A stretch of 64,000 nt of DNA from Cydia pomonella (GCF_033807575.1 NC_084718.1:17563991-17627990); one strand, 5' to 3'. Counted from the stretch's first letter, positions 47,386-60,630 are shown. The notes: generated from the letters alone by a model not told the origin. Program-made: numbers and translations.

Positions 47386-48255
47386 TCTGCCTCTTACTTC
47401 AAGTACAGCTGAGAACTATCAACACTTAAAACTAGTAAACTACGTTGCTGCGCCCGATCGTCAGCTTAACTACATATTTGCACTGCACTGCTTGTACTGA
47501 TACAACTCACTTGTGTAATTTTAGATCAAACAAACACTTATTAGCATTTATAATACACAATTTAGTGGAATATTTCAATTTGATTAACAAATTCCATCAC
47601 GATCATGTTGACGTTTCATAAATTTAGTGCTACTACTGCCCGCTAGAGGTCGTGGCAAAGAATTTACGTTTTGAGACATAGATACAAGGGTTTTTTAGCC
47701 AATCGATAGTCAAATGATCGATTTCATTTGATTATTATTTGTCTATGAGTTAAAATGATTAAAGATAATATAATCAACTCATCTAGACATTTTATTTTTC
47801 TTAAAGTACTAATTTTTGTCTAAATTGAATATTTTTCATAATAAAATTGCACTAAATTATAGCCTAAAATCCAATGCGAGCACTTCACACAATAAGTTGA
47901 CTTCTCCTTAACTAAACTTTTTTTTATAATTGTATTATGTTGGTAATATTGTTAAGATGTCTGACGGTCGTGGTTTACTTTTCTTTTGACAAAATTTAGA
48001 AAGATCGGAACTTAACTGGAGTTTCGACGCATTAAGTCTAATAACCTTTCTTCACATGTAACTGTAAGTGTTGAACGTTTGTATTAATATATATTTGGCA
48101 TCAGTGCTGCTATAAATTAACTTTAGGGAAGATAGTGCGTTGTCACGCGTGCAATGGCTATCGACACAGATTTGTCATTTTTCTCTTTTTGTATCCATGC
48201 GGATATTCTATAAACGTATCTGGTTACGTGTTGCAGGCAGTCTTCTGACCTAGTT
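47386..48255. promoter_or_regulatory. Divergent intergenic region between garz and Usp16-45
   Basis: About 0.87 kb separates the two start codons, so both promoters must lie here. AT-rich; I see no clear TATA box. A GTAAGT at 48064 and a T-rich tract ending TTGCAG at 48236 could bound a 5' UTR intron of the protease gene. Confidence 0.5.
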
Positions 48256-49082
48256 ATGGGAAAAAACGATTAAGTGGAAAAAGAGACAAGGCGACCCAGG
48301 GGAGAACGGGGACGAATCGACGGAGTCGTGCGACGAAAATGTCAAGTCCGCATGTCCTCACGTCGCGAAAGCCGTCGACCTGACTCGGCTGAAGAAGGCA
48401 CTGAAGATCGGAGGCTTCGAGAAGGAGTGCGCGGAGTGTTTGAAGAGTACGAAGACGGAAGTGTCTGACCCAGATTTTGTGGAGGACCTTTCTCTGTGGA
48501 TGTGTTTAAGATGTGGCTCGCAGCTCTGTGGCCGCGCTCGTAACCAGCACGCTTTGAACCACTTCAACCGCCCGCACTCGGATTCTCACGCGCTAACTGC
48601 CAATACCACGACTTGGGCAATCTACTGTTACAACTGCAATGACGAGGTTACAGCCACTAGCTCGAAAAAGCTACATGAATGTATTGAGTATCTTAAAAAG
48701 CAAGCTTTATCTGGTGGCAGTATGAAATCCTTGCCACCAATAGAACTGCCACCGCCAGAGACAATAATAAAAACTGATTATACTTTCAAAGGCAAAGACA
48801 AAGCCATGGGTTTTACACAGCGAGTAAGAGGTCTCTCTAACTTAGGAAATACCTGTTTCTTCAACTCAGTCATGCAGTGTTTAGTTCAAACACCTTACCT
48901 GCTCCCAGTCTTACAAGAGATGTCGGCAACCGGGGAACAGTTCACGTTGCCGGGGGGCAAGTTGAACATGAAGGTGGATGGCGAGGAGAAGGAGATGGAG
49001 CTGCCCCCGATCACAGGACAGTTGTCAGAATGGGGACCATTGACTAGGACATTGGCGGAGACTTTGTCAGACTTGCAATCAG
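48256..49082 (+). CDS. Usp16-45: Usp16-45 exon 1 (start, ZnF-UBP, Cys box)
   Basis: ATG gives MGKKRLSGKRDK, the expected USP16-like start, but the frame then fails with a TGA. The +1 frame continues GDPGENGDESTES and the full zinc finger and Cys box. An indel near 48289-48292 is implied. Donor GTATGA. Confidence 0.9.
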
Positions 49083-52000
49083 GTATGAAATTATTTTCAT
49101 TTTTGATTATTGTAGGCTTATTTCTTATAAAAAGAATATGTGTATTCTAATAGAATATTAATCCAATAAAAATTTATCACCATAGGTGCTAATGAGAATT
49201 GAACAAAGAATTAGTATAGGATTTAAATTTTCTTAGATTTAAATCCTATACTAATTCTTGACCATGCCATCTTATACAAACAGACATCGCACTTGAGGGG
49301 GGCATTTTGCGGGCATGTCAGTTAGTAATGTTTGCAAATAAGTCAATGTTCATAAAATAAGTCAAAGTTGATAATATGCAACAGAAATGACTAAACAACT
49401 AACATACTGAATATAAAAACAAAAAAAAATCAATATTTGAACATCACATCCTTCAGTTTAAAGGTCATTAACACACATGATTTCTAATTCAACAGTTCAT
49501 GGCAACTCTGCTTGTAATACGATACTCATTATAATTAGCTGACTAATGACCCAGTTTGCGTTGCTTTGTCTTAAACACGTCTTATACAGGGTGATTCATG
49601 AGACGTGAGCTGGACTAAGACTACACAATCAGTAAATGATAATGAATCGTTCACCATCATATTTAAGTAAAACAATCACGCTTTTTATCTGTTATTTAAC
49701 TTTTTCTTAAGGACAAATTTGATTATCTACAATCATGGACACCCTACAACAATTAATTAACAAAGATAAAACCTCTTTAACCGTTATGACAGCACTTTGA
49801 TTATGAAGAAAATAAAATGTCACACTTGAGTGAGATACGATTTTATAAAAGTAACCACACTCCGATGACATTCAATTTGTCACTTATTATGGATAAAACA
49901 AAGAGGGTGACCATAAATATCGTAAATAAAATAAAACTCTTTTTTTTAACAGTAAAAATTAAATTAACGTTAATCTCACAAATACTGGTACGAAACAGTT
50001 GCTGATAATTTACCGAATATGCGGGCTTGATCCTGCTCACGTCTCCTGAATCATCCTGTATACGCACATGTCTATTGCGTGTCATAGATGTACACAATAT
50101 GCATTGATAACAGTATCTGTCTTGGTGCTTCTTCTGTTCTGGAATCAAGCCATCTTACTAATATTATAAAATATGAAAAGTTATGTTTAGATGTTATTTC
50201 CTCATACTGAATTCAGCTTTTAATTTTAGTAATAGAAAGGCAACAAATACTTTATTAGAAAAGGATATAGGATACAATCAATGTAGGTACAAATTTGAGT
50301 CTTTTGTTCGTTTTTAAGAGGCTGAATGTTTTAAAAACATTTTTTTTTTTTTTAATAAAGGGTCAAATACTTTGTTGAGTATATTTTAAGCGCAACCAAA
50401 ATGATTGAGCCTCCAAATAAAGATTCCATGACTCAGTAATTTTATAGGTTTTATCTAAATAACAGTAAAGAAAATTGGTGTTATTGTATGTTTTGTGTAT
50501 ATTACATATCAATTTTACGTGAAGTCAATAAGTCAATTGTATTTTTTTTTTTTTTGTTAATTAATACCTTACTCTTAGAATTAGGTTGACCAAATGAAAC
50601 CCTACAATTCAAGCCTCATTGCTACCTCATGCCTAAATATTAGCGTTAGAAGAAAATACAAAAAGATAATGCTATATGCCTGATAAAGGCATAGGACTTC
50701 ATATAAACCACATGCTTTGTCATACACAACAAGCCCATATAGCAATGACATTAATGTCCCAAGGTGATAATGCTATACATATAGGCATCACATTGACCTT
50801 AATGATAAAAGAATTGCGTTATTTTGCAGATAACAACACACTCTAACTTTTTGTGTTACTAATTACTAATTGTTATGCTTATGAGAGATAACTCAGATAA
50901 GAGCACTGAAATTACAGTGGCACTAGAATGCGTATGTTATTAGACACCTATATAAATAAATACATTTGTTGTTTCTTTTGCGGTAATTTTTGCGATTTGC
51001 ACCCGGGTCATCAACCATCGCGTTGTGGCGTTAGACTGCACGATTGGCTCAATTTCGTGTGCTTGACACACTGTACTGGCCCCATTCTTAATCCGTAAGG
51101 CCCGTCCTTAGATATACCTATGTCAATGTTATCAAGATTAATTTAACCACCTTATCTGTTCGTAGTAAATACACAATAACACGATTTACCTGAACTAAAG
51201 GACCTGTATGTTATGAGCAAGAATCATCGTTTAAGAGGCCACAGCTTAAAGATTACTCGCGTTCCCTGGACAAGCAATCCTAGAAAGCACTTCCTATCGA
51301 ACCGCGTCGTGCGTAATAAATGCTCCTTCAGTGAATAGTTTTAAAAACAGACTTGACAAACATTTAAAATTACCAAAATGAACATTAATCGTACAAAAAA
51401 AACAAGTGCAGTGATATATACGCATCAGCTTTCAGCTGCTAGTGTATTAAACAATATAATAATAATAAGCCTGACATCGTGCTGATAGACCGATCGCAGC
51501 GCCGGGCCGTGCTCGTCGGTGTCACCATCCCCCATGATGAGAATCTCGTGAAAGCCGAGAAGGACAAATCCAGCTAGTACCTAGACTTGGCTCACGAGAT
51601 AACCGCCATGTGGGATGTTGACTCGACGATCATTGTTCCGATAGTCGTGTCAGCGAACGGTCTCATAGCGAAGAGTCTCGACCAACACCTAGGGAGACTC
51701 TCGCTAGGTGGCTGGATCAAGGGTCAGATGCAGAAGGCAGTAATTTTGGACACGGCGCGTATAGTACGTCGGTTCCTCTCTCTGCGGCCCTGACCACCGG
51801 CAGCTTGGGCCTTGCCCCGCTGCTGGCGGCACCCTAGGTTAGGTTTTTTATAATATGTTTATATCTTTTGGATTGTTTTTTAAGTGTTTTTATATTTTAC
51901 TTTTATATACATATTGTAAAAATCTTAGCCTAAGAGAAAAAAGATAAATAAAGGAAATAATAATAACACTTTTCATCAACGTAAAATGAAAACAAGTGTA

Positions 52001-55000
52001 AGTCTGTTTCACAAAGTTTGCTTATCACTGATGGCGAACGAAGATCTGTACCAATCATAATACTAGGCAGTTTAAAGATACTGTCAGAGGTTGATATGGT
52101 TCTGTTATTTATTGTTGACTACACGTACAACAAGCAGCATACATTTTTATATGCCAGGATGCTAAGCTAATAGTTTTGCTCACTCTACAAGGGTCAAAAT
52201 TATTTTCTTTGTCTTGTTTCTGATCACTTTGTCACACTTGTATGTATGTCTTTCTAGCTGTAGATTATATTTTACATGCGAAAAAAAATAAAAACTATTT
52301 ATCTCATACAAAAAGAGCTCCACTCTTTCAAGACACAAAAAACGACACCGAAAAGATTTTTGTTTTCAAAATAATCAGTAGATTTTTAGAACTGAACATT
52401 GTGCGTCTGATTTAGGGCAGTGTATTTACTTTTTCCTATTGTTTCTATGAAACAAATCTCTTCTTCTTTTCGTTTCTAGGAAAAAGTAATAATAGGAAAT
52501 AGAAACAATAGGAAAAAACTGGAAAGAAATGGCAATAGATAGACAAAAATGGAAGAAAATGCTGGACAAATACCTAAATATAATAGAAAAAGGCGATTCG
52601 GAAGAGGCCGGCAAAAGACCTTACGAACATGTTCATAGGAATTGTTAATATAATAAGGAATTGTTAAATAGACTGCCAACAGTTCGTATAATAAAGGCTT
52701 TAATAATAATAATAATTTACTTTTTAAAACTGTTCAAGTAACGGATACTTGAATATGCATAAAAATTGCAGAAAATGTATTACATCTTCAGATGAATTCC
52801 ATTTTTTCTACTTATCTTTTTCTAAAAATCAGAATAGCTGTATCAATTAAGCAAAAAATGTGGGTCATTTTTTCTTCAGAAAATTGAGATCCGATGCGTG
52901 ACGTTAATACATACAAACAGAAGTCCATAGAAAAATTTGGAACTTAGGACATTTTTTGTCTAAGTATAAAGTGCTAACGGTTATAGGGGTCCACACTGAG
53001 CGAGCATACGCGCGAGGCAATCTCCTCGCGTACAAAACGGCCAGTGTAGACGTTCCTCGGCCGCGTTTTCCTCGCCCGAGCGCACCGACTCGGCCGAGGC
53101 ACGTCTACACTGGCCGTTTTGTGCGCGAGGAGATTGCCTCGCGCTTATGCTCGCTCTGTGCGGACCCACCTAATGACTAAAAACCCCTAAAAAAAGTATG
53201 ACACTACTATACAATATTCTTTATTGTTCATCGAAATACACATGGAAATAATAATATTACAATAACAATTATTTTTATTTCAGGAGAAGGTGGCGTGTAC
53301 ACCCCTCGCAAACTGCTCTCAGCGTTGGTGAACAAACTGCCTCAGTTCGGAGGTGGCGACCAGCATGACGCCCATGAGCTTCTGAGACATCTTCTAGAGG
53401 CTGTCAGGTAAGTTCTACAAGTTACTGAAGAAAGTATTTGGGACCGCGGCCGAGACTTTAATAGGCTGCGGACGCGCGCGGCGAGCGAGCCGCCGCCGTC
53501 CAAAACGGATTCATTCAAGTCTATACATTGTGCGTGCGCAGAAATGAAATGCGCACTGATGCGTAACTTCAGCCACCCAGCTTATGATTGGGCGTCTCTA
53601 TCGTCATCAATTCATATTATTACATACTAATAGAATTTAACATTTATTACCACCTAATTGCAGCATACGCGCATATTGCAGCTTTAGAATCCAATTGTGG
53701 AGCTCTATTCTATTACTTAAAATAATAAACAAAAGATATAATCTTGAATACTTAGTCAGGTCATAAGTTCTGTCGCTAAGGTTTTGACTGATAAAATTTA
53801 ATACAAAGCTATAAATTTCCTCGCGCGGCAAACGCCCGGACTCACACGAGACAATTTGCTTGGCAAGATGGCGTCACTCAGTCAGCTGTTCAAAATGGCG
53901 CCGCACGTAATAACTGCAGTGGCTTGCGTTTCTTTTGTTTTGTTATTTAAAGTAAATCAAAAGAAAATGAGGAAGCAAAGAAGGACCCGACAATTTGGGA
54001 CACTTGTTATTATTAATTTTTTCCCACGTTGTTATGTTTTGACAACTTAACGTAAGTGCGAACAAAATAATTACGCGCACCATAAACAAACACAGTGTAG
54101 ACACACTGGCGCGTGACAAACGTGAAGGCGCCTTTGATTATGCAGAAAAGCCCACACCGAGCGGCTCGGGCGAGGAAAACTTCTCGCGCGTATGCTCGCT
54201 CTGTATGGACCCGCGTAATTATAAGGGATCTCTTAGATCTGTACCAATAATTTATTTATCAATAAAAACCTTTGTGATAGAACAGAGCTTATGACCTGAC
54301 TAAGTAGTTAAGTACTCATATGATTATGACGACATAAGCATGGCTCTGTGTGTTGTCGCGTATTTGCCGAAACACTGCACCTTTGAAAAACTCACTAATT
54401 GCAAAAAAAAAAAATCTATTAACGATTTAATGTGTTCAGTAATAATTTAATTGTCTATTTATAGTTTACTAAAATCCGCTGTAATAGGTACCAGGCATTT
54501 TAGACCCAGCAGTAATACATATACGCATCTAGACATTTTTTTTAATGTTTATTTATTAAAGAAATTATTAATTTATCACACTGTTAATTTTTTAAAGTTC
54601 AAAATAAGTAATACTTAGATCTTCAAAAAAAAAATGATTGTATGTAAAGTCGGTTTACGGAAGATAAATTTGCGTGATAACGTCATAAGAAAACATTGAT
54701 GAAAAATTGCATACTTTTATTTATGAATTGAATTATTATCACTGAATTATTTTGTATAATACAAAGAAGGAGTTACCATGGAGATCTGTCCACAACGTGG
54801 CCGTAACGTTACCATGGGGATCTATCCACAACGTGACACTTTTCCGTACATGCTACCGATGTTCATCAATTTATAAGTCAAAAAAATAGGTAAACAAAAA
54901 TCAACTTTGTTTTATGAATAGTATGGTTCACTATGGCTATGAATTTGTGTATTGTACCAATTTCCAGATCGGAGGACCTAAGACGCTATCAGTCCGTGAT

Positions 55001-58000
55001 TCTTAACAGCCTGGGGATGAATTCCAAAGTTGACCCATCCAAGGTGGACGGCGAGGTCAAGCAGAAGGTCAAGTTCTATGGCCAGCAGGCTTCTGACACC
55101 ATGCTGAGGCCGGAACAGGTTAGTGAACATGTTGATTTGTTATATTGGTTGCTACAAAATTTACTCGAACTAGAAATTAAATTGAGAATACAATTACTAT
55201 TCGTACCTACTTCTTCTGAAATAAGATTTGCCAGGTTATTAGAACAGGTTAGATGTTTTTGGTTAGTCTATAATATATGTGTAAGTATGTCGCTATATTT
55301 TTATTTTTCTATGTCACAGCCATTTTTTTCCGAAACTATAAGAACTATACTGTTGAAATTTGGTAAGTAGATGTATTCTGTGAATAATAGGGGGTCACTA
55401 TCAAATTGACCTTATCGTTAAACAACCATTTCAGCTAGATGACATAAAATTTAAATACACAGTCAGCATATAGTCAATTCGGCTGCGACGACATGAAAGT
55501 AGAACACTCAGTCAGCAAAAACACAGTTTAGCTGGATGGCTAAGAATTAGAATGAATAAGTAGCCAAACGTCTGAAAATATACATACTGGATACATGTTG
55601 GATTAATGTCAGCGAGTCTGCGGGATGCCTAACTGAATCAGGCTTGGCATCTCCAAAGAAAGTACTCTGTTGTTTTTCCTATTACCTGTTAAAGAAACAT
55701 GAGGTTTTTTTTCTGACTAGTTCCATTGAAATCTATCACTCTCAATTCTATCTTTATAGCTTTATTTTGATGAGAATTTATATTTAATTTATATTTTTTA
55801 TGCAAATAAATTTTGGACGTTACGCAGGTGTTCCGCGGCTTCCTCGTGTCGACGCTGGAGTGCCAGGAGTGCTTCCACCAGTCGGACCGCGCGGAGTACT
55901 TCCTGGACCTGTCGCTGCCCGTGGCCGCCAGCCGCCCGCAGCCGCCCGCCGTCGTGCGCAGGAAAACCCCCAACGGTAGGTCACACGATACTCGGGCGGG
56001 GCAGCCGGGCAGGGTCGTCATGTGAGGCTCTTGATGCTTCCAGACAGTTCAGCAATGACAAATGCCCGTCTCACTCATTATAGAACATGTTTGAAGTGCA
56101 ACGTGGTCGCTGATCGGCCTCTAACTTCATAAGGGTTAAACGCTGCAGTTTCTTTAATTTGCTGTATCTGGCTTTTTAAGGTATGTGTAGAATGTGTAGA
56201 TCTTACCCAATGAACTCCCAATGATCGCCAAGCCACGGACACAAATATGACTAGGTACAGCAGCACAATTTGAAATTAATGAACATTGTAATATCCGTAG
56301 ATATAATTTTCTGACAAGGGGCCACTAAAATACTGGTCCGAGTGGCGGTTTTTGTTTAACCCCTATTGTTTTTGTTACCTTTGAAGCATGGGCTTAATTT
56401 GCAAAAAAAAAAATTGAAATACATGTGACATATTTTTAGTTTGTATTTCACAGCTGTATTAATACAAAATAGTGCCCCAAGTTCTTTAACCATTTCACCG
56501 CCACTGACATGATATAAAGTCAGTATATATCGTGCCCCACACGCCACGACTTCATATCCAGTCGTGGTTTTGGTCAGGTTTGTATACTTACGTGCAATTT
56601 TTGACGTGGTGTTGATGACACTTTATTACTTCATTGACGCGGCGTCGAAAAGGTTAAAAAAATACATATCAAGGTGCAGATGTGGCTTGCAAGCAAAACT
56701 AGTCCCTATGTGTACTAACCTTACCAGCTTGCCCCCGCATTCGTGTGTACTGACTAAACCCCATATTTTCAGAGGAGATGTACAATCAGTACAACACGCA
56801 GGAGGAGAATAAGCCGTCAAAGCACCAGCTCAAAAAGGAACGTATCGCGGCGAGGAAAGCGGCGCGCAAGAACAAAGGTGCATAGCATGGCTTACGACGC
56901 TTACCATATTGCTGATTCTCATATATTACTGCTATAGTTAGTTATTTATAACTAAAGTTGCAACACGACTTTTGGATACTTTTATGTTATTCTACTCAGA
57001 ATCACGAGGTTATTCGATCCTACTCATAATAGGAGAAAGAAATGTCCCTAAATTACTAAACGTTTTTTGATCCACTTATTCGTGTTTCGCCGTTAAACGT
57101 ACGTAAGTTTGGCGAACCTGTCATACAAACTCTATGACAAATTGTAAAAAAACACAAAAAATATCTTGGGACACTTTTCTCCTATTAGGATCGCAAAGCT
57201 CGTGATTTTTAGCAGAACTAACATAAAAATTCAATAACAAAAAAATTGTGTATTCCACTTTCAATTAGATGGGTCATTATTCATTATTTGTATTTAGATA
57301 TATAGGCTCATCAACATACTGTCCTGTAAACCAACTTTCTTTCTCTGTTCTGTAGCTATAATTGTATCATTTATTTTACCTGCGTCGGTAATTAGACGTA
57401 ACTTTCACTTTTTACTTGACTGTTTTTAATACTACTGCAGTATACTTATTTGTCTCTTTTATATATTTACTGTCTAATTAACCCGTATATTATACATTTA
57501 CTTTGTGTACTACTCAAGCTAAAACATTACAATATTTCTGACCAATCTCTTTACTTCCAGGTAATTCCACGTCAAAGGATGATATAACTACCGAGGTGAA
57601 CGCTAAAAAAGAAGATGGCAAGTCTTCATCCGAACAATCAGACGCCGACGTAGAAGATAACCTAGAGGATGCCCCGAGGCGAGCGGACACTCACAGCACT
57701 TCCGTCGGAACCCAGGCCATCGCCCACACCGCTGCCAACTTCGCCCATTACCTCAATATGGAGTCCGGGTACAACTCGGAGAAAGTTATAAGCTCAGATT
57801 CAATCCGGACCAGTCCGGTGCATTTAGCTGAAAAAGAAACTCCAGAAGAGAATGGAAAAGAGTATGTTGACTCATCCACATCAACTATGGCTGTCCCGCT
57901 TGAATATAAGCCTCTCGCACCATTTGAGAACCTATCCAATCCGGACTCTGGAGTAGCAAGCCCTGAAGCCACTAAGCACAACTCCACAGAGACAGTTGAC

Positions 58001-59116
58001 CATGTAGACTCTCCAACTGATAACAAGGAGCTGGGTAGTCCTAGTTCGCTCTCAAGCGAGATAAATTTGGAGCTGACAGAACCAAGTCCGGGAACGGAAC
58101 CGGAAAGACCCGTATCCAGGATTGCATTCGCTCCAGAGTACACCAATAAAGTTGTATCTAGAGGGATCAGTGTAGCTGGCTCAAGGCAGCTGCTAGAGCA
58201 GAGTGGAGACAGCAGTTATGAGTCTCCTCCTGATGCGAAACCAGCAGAAACAGAATTGACGAATCACGTCGAAGTTACGAACAAACTTGATAAGCTCAAA
58301 TTAGATATGGAAGAGAAGAGTCTAATAGTCCCCCCGGCGCCAGCTCTACCCGCCCCGTTGCCGCGGCCGACGCTCGGTGGCGCCGATGACAAAGGCCTCA
58401 TGGATTTCCTGTCCTATTCCCGTAATTCGACCCGCCATGTGTGCGACGAGGACGAATGCAGCGTCGCCTCCTGCCTCAGCCAGTTCACAGCTTTGGAACT
58501 GCTCACTGGGAACAATAAAGTTGGATGCGACACTTGTACTAAGCGGGAAGGTCAGGAAGGAGGAAAAACAGTCTACACAAATGCTACTAAACGCTTCTTA
58601 GTGGCCAGTGCTCCGGCTATCCTCATACTTCATTTGAAGCGTTTCCAGCTTGGACCTCGCTGTATGTTTAGGAAAATGTCAAAGCACGTCGACTTTCCAG
58701 CTATCTTGGACTTAGCACCGTTCTGTGCTATGGACAAGCTTCGTAAGCAGCCCGGCATCAACCGGACACAAGAACAAGTTCTTTACTCTCTATACGGAGT
58801 CGTTGAACACTCCGGAGGCATGCACGGTGGGCATTACGTGGCATACGTAAAGGTTCGGGCGCCATTACGACGCGATCATCCTCGCTGGGGTTTCTTACCT
58901 AAAAGTGCTAATGTGCCTGCCGCTGAAGCCCCAGAGGCTCCAGAACCTGACTCAGAGTCCGAACTCTCCGGATACGAGTCCGGAGAAGGAGCACCAATGC
59001 CAGACTCTCCACCTGGCAAATGGTACTACGTCTCTGACAGCATGGTATCAGAGGTCAGCGAGGACAAAGTATTAAGAGCGCAGGCCTATCTACTCTTCTA
59101 TGAGAGGATCCTATAA
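48256..59116 (+). CDS. Usp16-45: Ubiquitin carboxyl-terminal hydrolase, USP16/USP45 type
   Basis: Deubiquitinase with an N-terminal ZnF-UBP finger and a USP catalytic domain. Exons: 48256-49082, 53284-53407, 54968-55118, 55828-55975, 56773-56877 and 57561-59116, about 970 codons. The zinc finger shows CPHVAKAV, ECAEC, MCLRCGSQLCG and YCYNC. The Cys box GLSNLGNTCFFNSVMQ carries the nucleophile (TGT at 48854-48856). DQHDAHELLRHLLEAV follows in exon 2. Exon 6 has CDTC, AILILHLKRF and the His box VEHSGGMHGGHYVAYVK (His codon 58832-58834), and ends YLLFYERIL. All catalytic motifs are present. In the family these enzymes act on histone H2A ubiquitin and DNA-repair or ribosomal substrates; which applies here cannot be read. 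The ATG (MGKKR) is one base out of frame with the zinc finger. Confidence 0.94.
49586..50062. mobile_element. Element with ~26-bp inverted termini in Usp16-45 intron 1
   Basis: TACAGGGTGATTCATGAGAC GTGAGC at left is inverted at the right end (GCTCACGTCTCCTGAATCAT, CCTGTA). 477 bp, no meaningful ORF. Confidence 0.7.
51465..51970 (+). mobile_element. 5'-truncated non-LTR retrotransposon, R2/R4-like C-terminal end
   Basis: Reads KPDIVLIDRSQRRAVLVGVT then IPHDENLVKAEKDKSS, a TAG, then YLDLAHEITAMWDVDSTIIV and ILDTARIVRRFLSLRP. The PD..D pattern suggests the restriction-like endonuclease end of such elements. The in-frame TAG shows decay. 3' UTR ends near GATAAATAAAGGAAATAATA. Lies in Usp16-45 intron 1. 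Confidence 0.7.
52505..52715 (+). mobile_element. Non-LTR retrotransposon tail, last ~45 RT residues
   Basis: Reads KNWKEMAIDRQKWKKMLDKY then a stop after YEHVHRN, the W..LA.DR..WK pattern of RTE/CR1-type pol ends, then a short 3' UTR ending in AATAAT repeats. Confidence 0.6.
52983..53172. mobile_element. Foldback MITE family D, copy 1
   Basis: GGTCCACACTGAGCGAGCAT..GCGAGGCAATCTCCTCGCG is inverted at CGCGAGGAGATTGCCTCGCG..ATGCTCGCTCTGTGCGGACC. Long, nearly complete hairpin ending 110 bp before Usp16-45 exon 2. Confidence 0.85.
53284..53407 (+). CDS. Usp16-45: Usp16-45 exon 2
   Basis: Encodes (G)EGGVYTPRKLLSALVNKLPQ and the QQDSQEL-like DQHDAHELLRHLLEAVR. Acceptor TTTCAG and donor GTAAGT. 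Confidence 0.95.
54095..54220. mobile_element. Foldback MITE family D, partial copy
   Basis: Right half only: CGGGCGAGGAAAACTTCTCG and GCTCGCTCTGTATGGACCCG. Confidence 0.6.
54968..55118 (+). CDS. Usp16-45: Usp16-45 exon 3
   Basis: Encodes SEDLRRYQSVILNSLGMNSK and VKQKVKFYGQQASDTMLRPE; aligns to the ILKAFGN..EELKNKVKDYEK segment of USP16. Acceptor TTTCCAG, donor GTTAGT. Confidence 0.92.
55828..55975 (+). CDS. Usp16-45: Usp16-45 exon 4
   Basis: Encodes VFRGFLVSTLECQECFHQSD and YFLDLSLPVAA, the fingers-subdomain CxxC and the DLSLP motif of USPs. Acceptor ACGCAG and donor GTAGGT. Confidence 0.95.
56773..56877 (+). CDS. Usp16-45: Usp16-45 exon 5 (basic insert)
   Basis: Encodes EEMYNQYNTQEENKPSKHQL and KKERIAARKAARKNK, a Lys/Arg-rich insert like the KKAKKQAKK insert of USP16. 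Acceptor ATTTTCAG and donor GTGCAT. Confidence 0.9.
57561..59116 (+). CDS. Usp16-45: Usp16-45 exon 6 (insert and C-terminal catalytic half)
   Basis: Starts in the disordered acidic/Ser insert (about 280 residues) and then gives ECSVASCLSQFTALELLTGN, CDTCTKREGQ, LKRFQLGPRCMFRKMSKHVD, YGVVEHSGGMHGGHYVAYVK and YLLFYERIL before TAA. Acceptor TTACTTCCAG. Confidence 0.96.
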
Positions 59117-59524
59117 GCCTAATTTATCCGACAGCGTGCTGTATATAGCTTGTTAGCTTTTCCTTTTCCTAGTTAATGGTTACCACGGTGACCTGTGTTA
59201 CTGTTTTGTTTATTGTATCCTTAGGACAGGTAACCATGCTCGCCCCAAAACGCTGTCCTATCGACGATATTTTGTATTTTTTATGGCTCTACGCCTCAAT
59301 TATGTACACATTTATTATCGTATTAATAGACCAGTAACTGATATCATGCTTTAGTTATAAAGAGGAAAAGTAAGCTGCTTTCCTCTTTGATTTTGAGGTA
59401 GTTTCGACCGCTTATTTAAGTTTGAACTTATGTACATAATTTTACATACACACATGATTTCATTATTGTGTCACTAATTCAATGTTTAAACGGAAAACTT
59501 AAGTATTAATAATAATTAAATTTA

Positions 59525-59672
59525 GGCCCACAGGATCCACACAGGCAGAGCCGCTTCGCGAGGAAATAGCCCCGCGAAGCAGCTCTGTCGATGGAGACGT
59601 GCCTCGCCCGAAGCAATCTGGCCGAGGCATTTCCTCGCGAGGCGGCTCGTTCTGTGTGGATCCGCCTATAGA
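59525..59672. mobile_element. Foldback MITE family D, copy at 59.5 kb
   Basis: GGATCCACACAGGCAGAGCC..CTTCGCGAGG is inverted at CCTCGCGAGGCGGCTCG..TGTGTGGATCC. Just after the Usp16-45 3' UTR. Confidence 0.8.
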
Positions 59673-60036
59673 ACTCGACAGTAGACGAAGCATCTGCCGG
59701 GATCTCTTTGGCCCTTCAAATCGAAGTTTTTAGGACATCAGCTCACTCCTCTTTACACATTCACTGCTAAGCTTCGTTCATAGCCAATGACATGGGTTTC
59801 TCGGTATGTAGCGAAATGCTTGGTAGAGGCAAAACGACAGTCATAGCGCTGAATGGGTTAAAACTTGTGTGGTATCTGTGCGTTTTATTTATACGACTCT
59901 TTACATATGTGCAAGTTGCGGAAAGTTTCAAAAAAGTTAAAGTTCCCAAAAATTTCGTAGGAATATAAAGAAAATTTCGTTTTGGAAACGGAATGTCCAT
60001 ACCAACATAAGTTTCCGAAATTGGAAATTTCGCAAT

Positions 60037-60262
60037 GACGACCGACCGGTCTGGCCTAGTGTCCCGGGTTCAAATCCCGGTAAGGGCATTTATTTGTGTG
60101 ATGAACACAGATATTTGTACCCGAGTCATTGATTTTTTATATGTATATAAGTATGTATTTATCTATATGCGTGTATATCGTCGCCTAGGACCCATAGTAG
60201 GTACAAGCTTTGCTTAATTTGGGGCTAGGTCGATCTGTGTAAGATTGTCCCTAAATATTTAT
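60037..60262 (+). mobile_element. SINE family A, copy 8, head deletion
   Basis: Head lacks about 30 bp between GGCCTAGTG and TCCCGGGTTCAAATC; middle and tail diverged. Downstream of Usp16-45. Confidence 0.8.
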
Positions 60263-60630
60263 TTATTTAAAATTTTGGTACTTTCCGACAGTACATCATT
60301 TCGAATCTTAGTCATTGCAGATGAAAACACGTCGATGTATAAACTAAGGAATTGATTACAATGAATTAAGGTACTGATTGGTGCATTGATGTACTGCGAT
60401 ATATAGTTACTCGCATAACGTCGCACGAATTTAGCCTAGTTACGCTCATTTTAAAATGATATTTTGAAATAACTGGAAATTTTACATGAACATTCAAGTA
60501 ACATATATGTGTGGTAATAGTATTCGTTGCTAGAATTGTAATATAAATAAATTTGAGAAGAAATTCTACATACATACAAAACTTTGCTCGCTCTAATTTC
60601 TCTGTATAACAATGCTTAGCACCGAACTAG

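Larger units (their letters stand above)
49083..53283. other. Usp16-45 intron 1
   Basis: 4.2 kb holding the element at 49586, two retroelement tails and foldback 52983; 50063-51460 and 51971-52500 show nothing I recognise apart from AT-rich sequence. Confidence 0.5.
55119..57560. other. Usp16-45 introns 3 to 5: nothing recognised
   Basis: Excluding exons 4 and 5 these stretches are AT-rich and contain no element I can match in the window. Confidence 0.45.

Noticed and set aside
48440..49150. Protease gene starting at 48440.
   Set aside because: The codon there is TTG, and the zinc finger clearly extends upstream (CPHV, ECAEC), so the true start is earlier.
57748..58146. Minus-strand 132-residue ORF inside the protease gene.
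   Set aside because: Antisense shadow of the Ser/Glu-rich insert of Usp16-45 exon 6.
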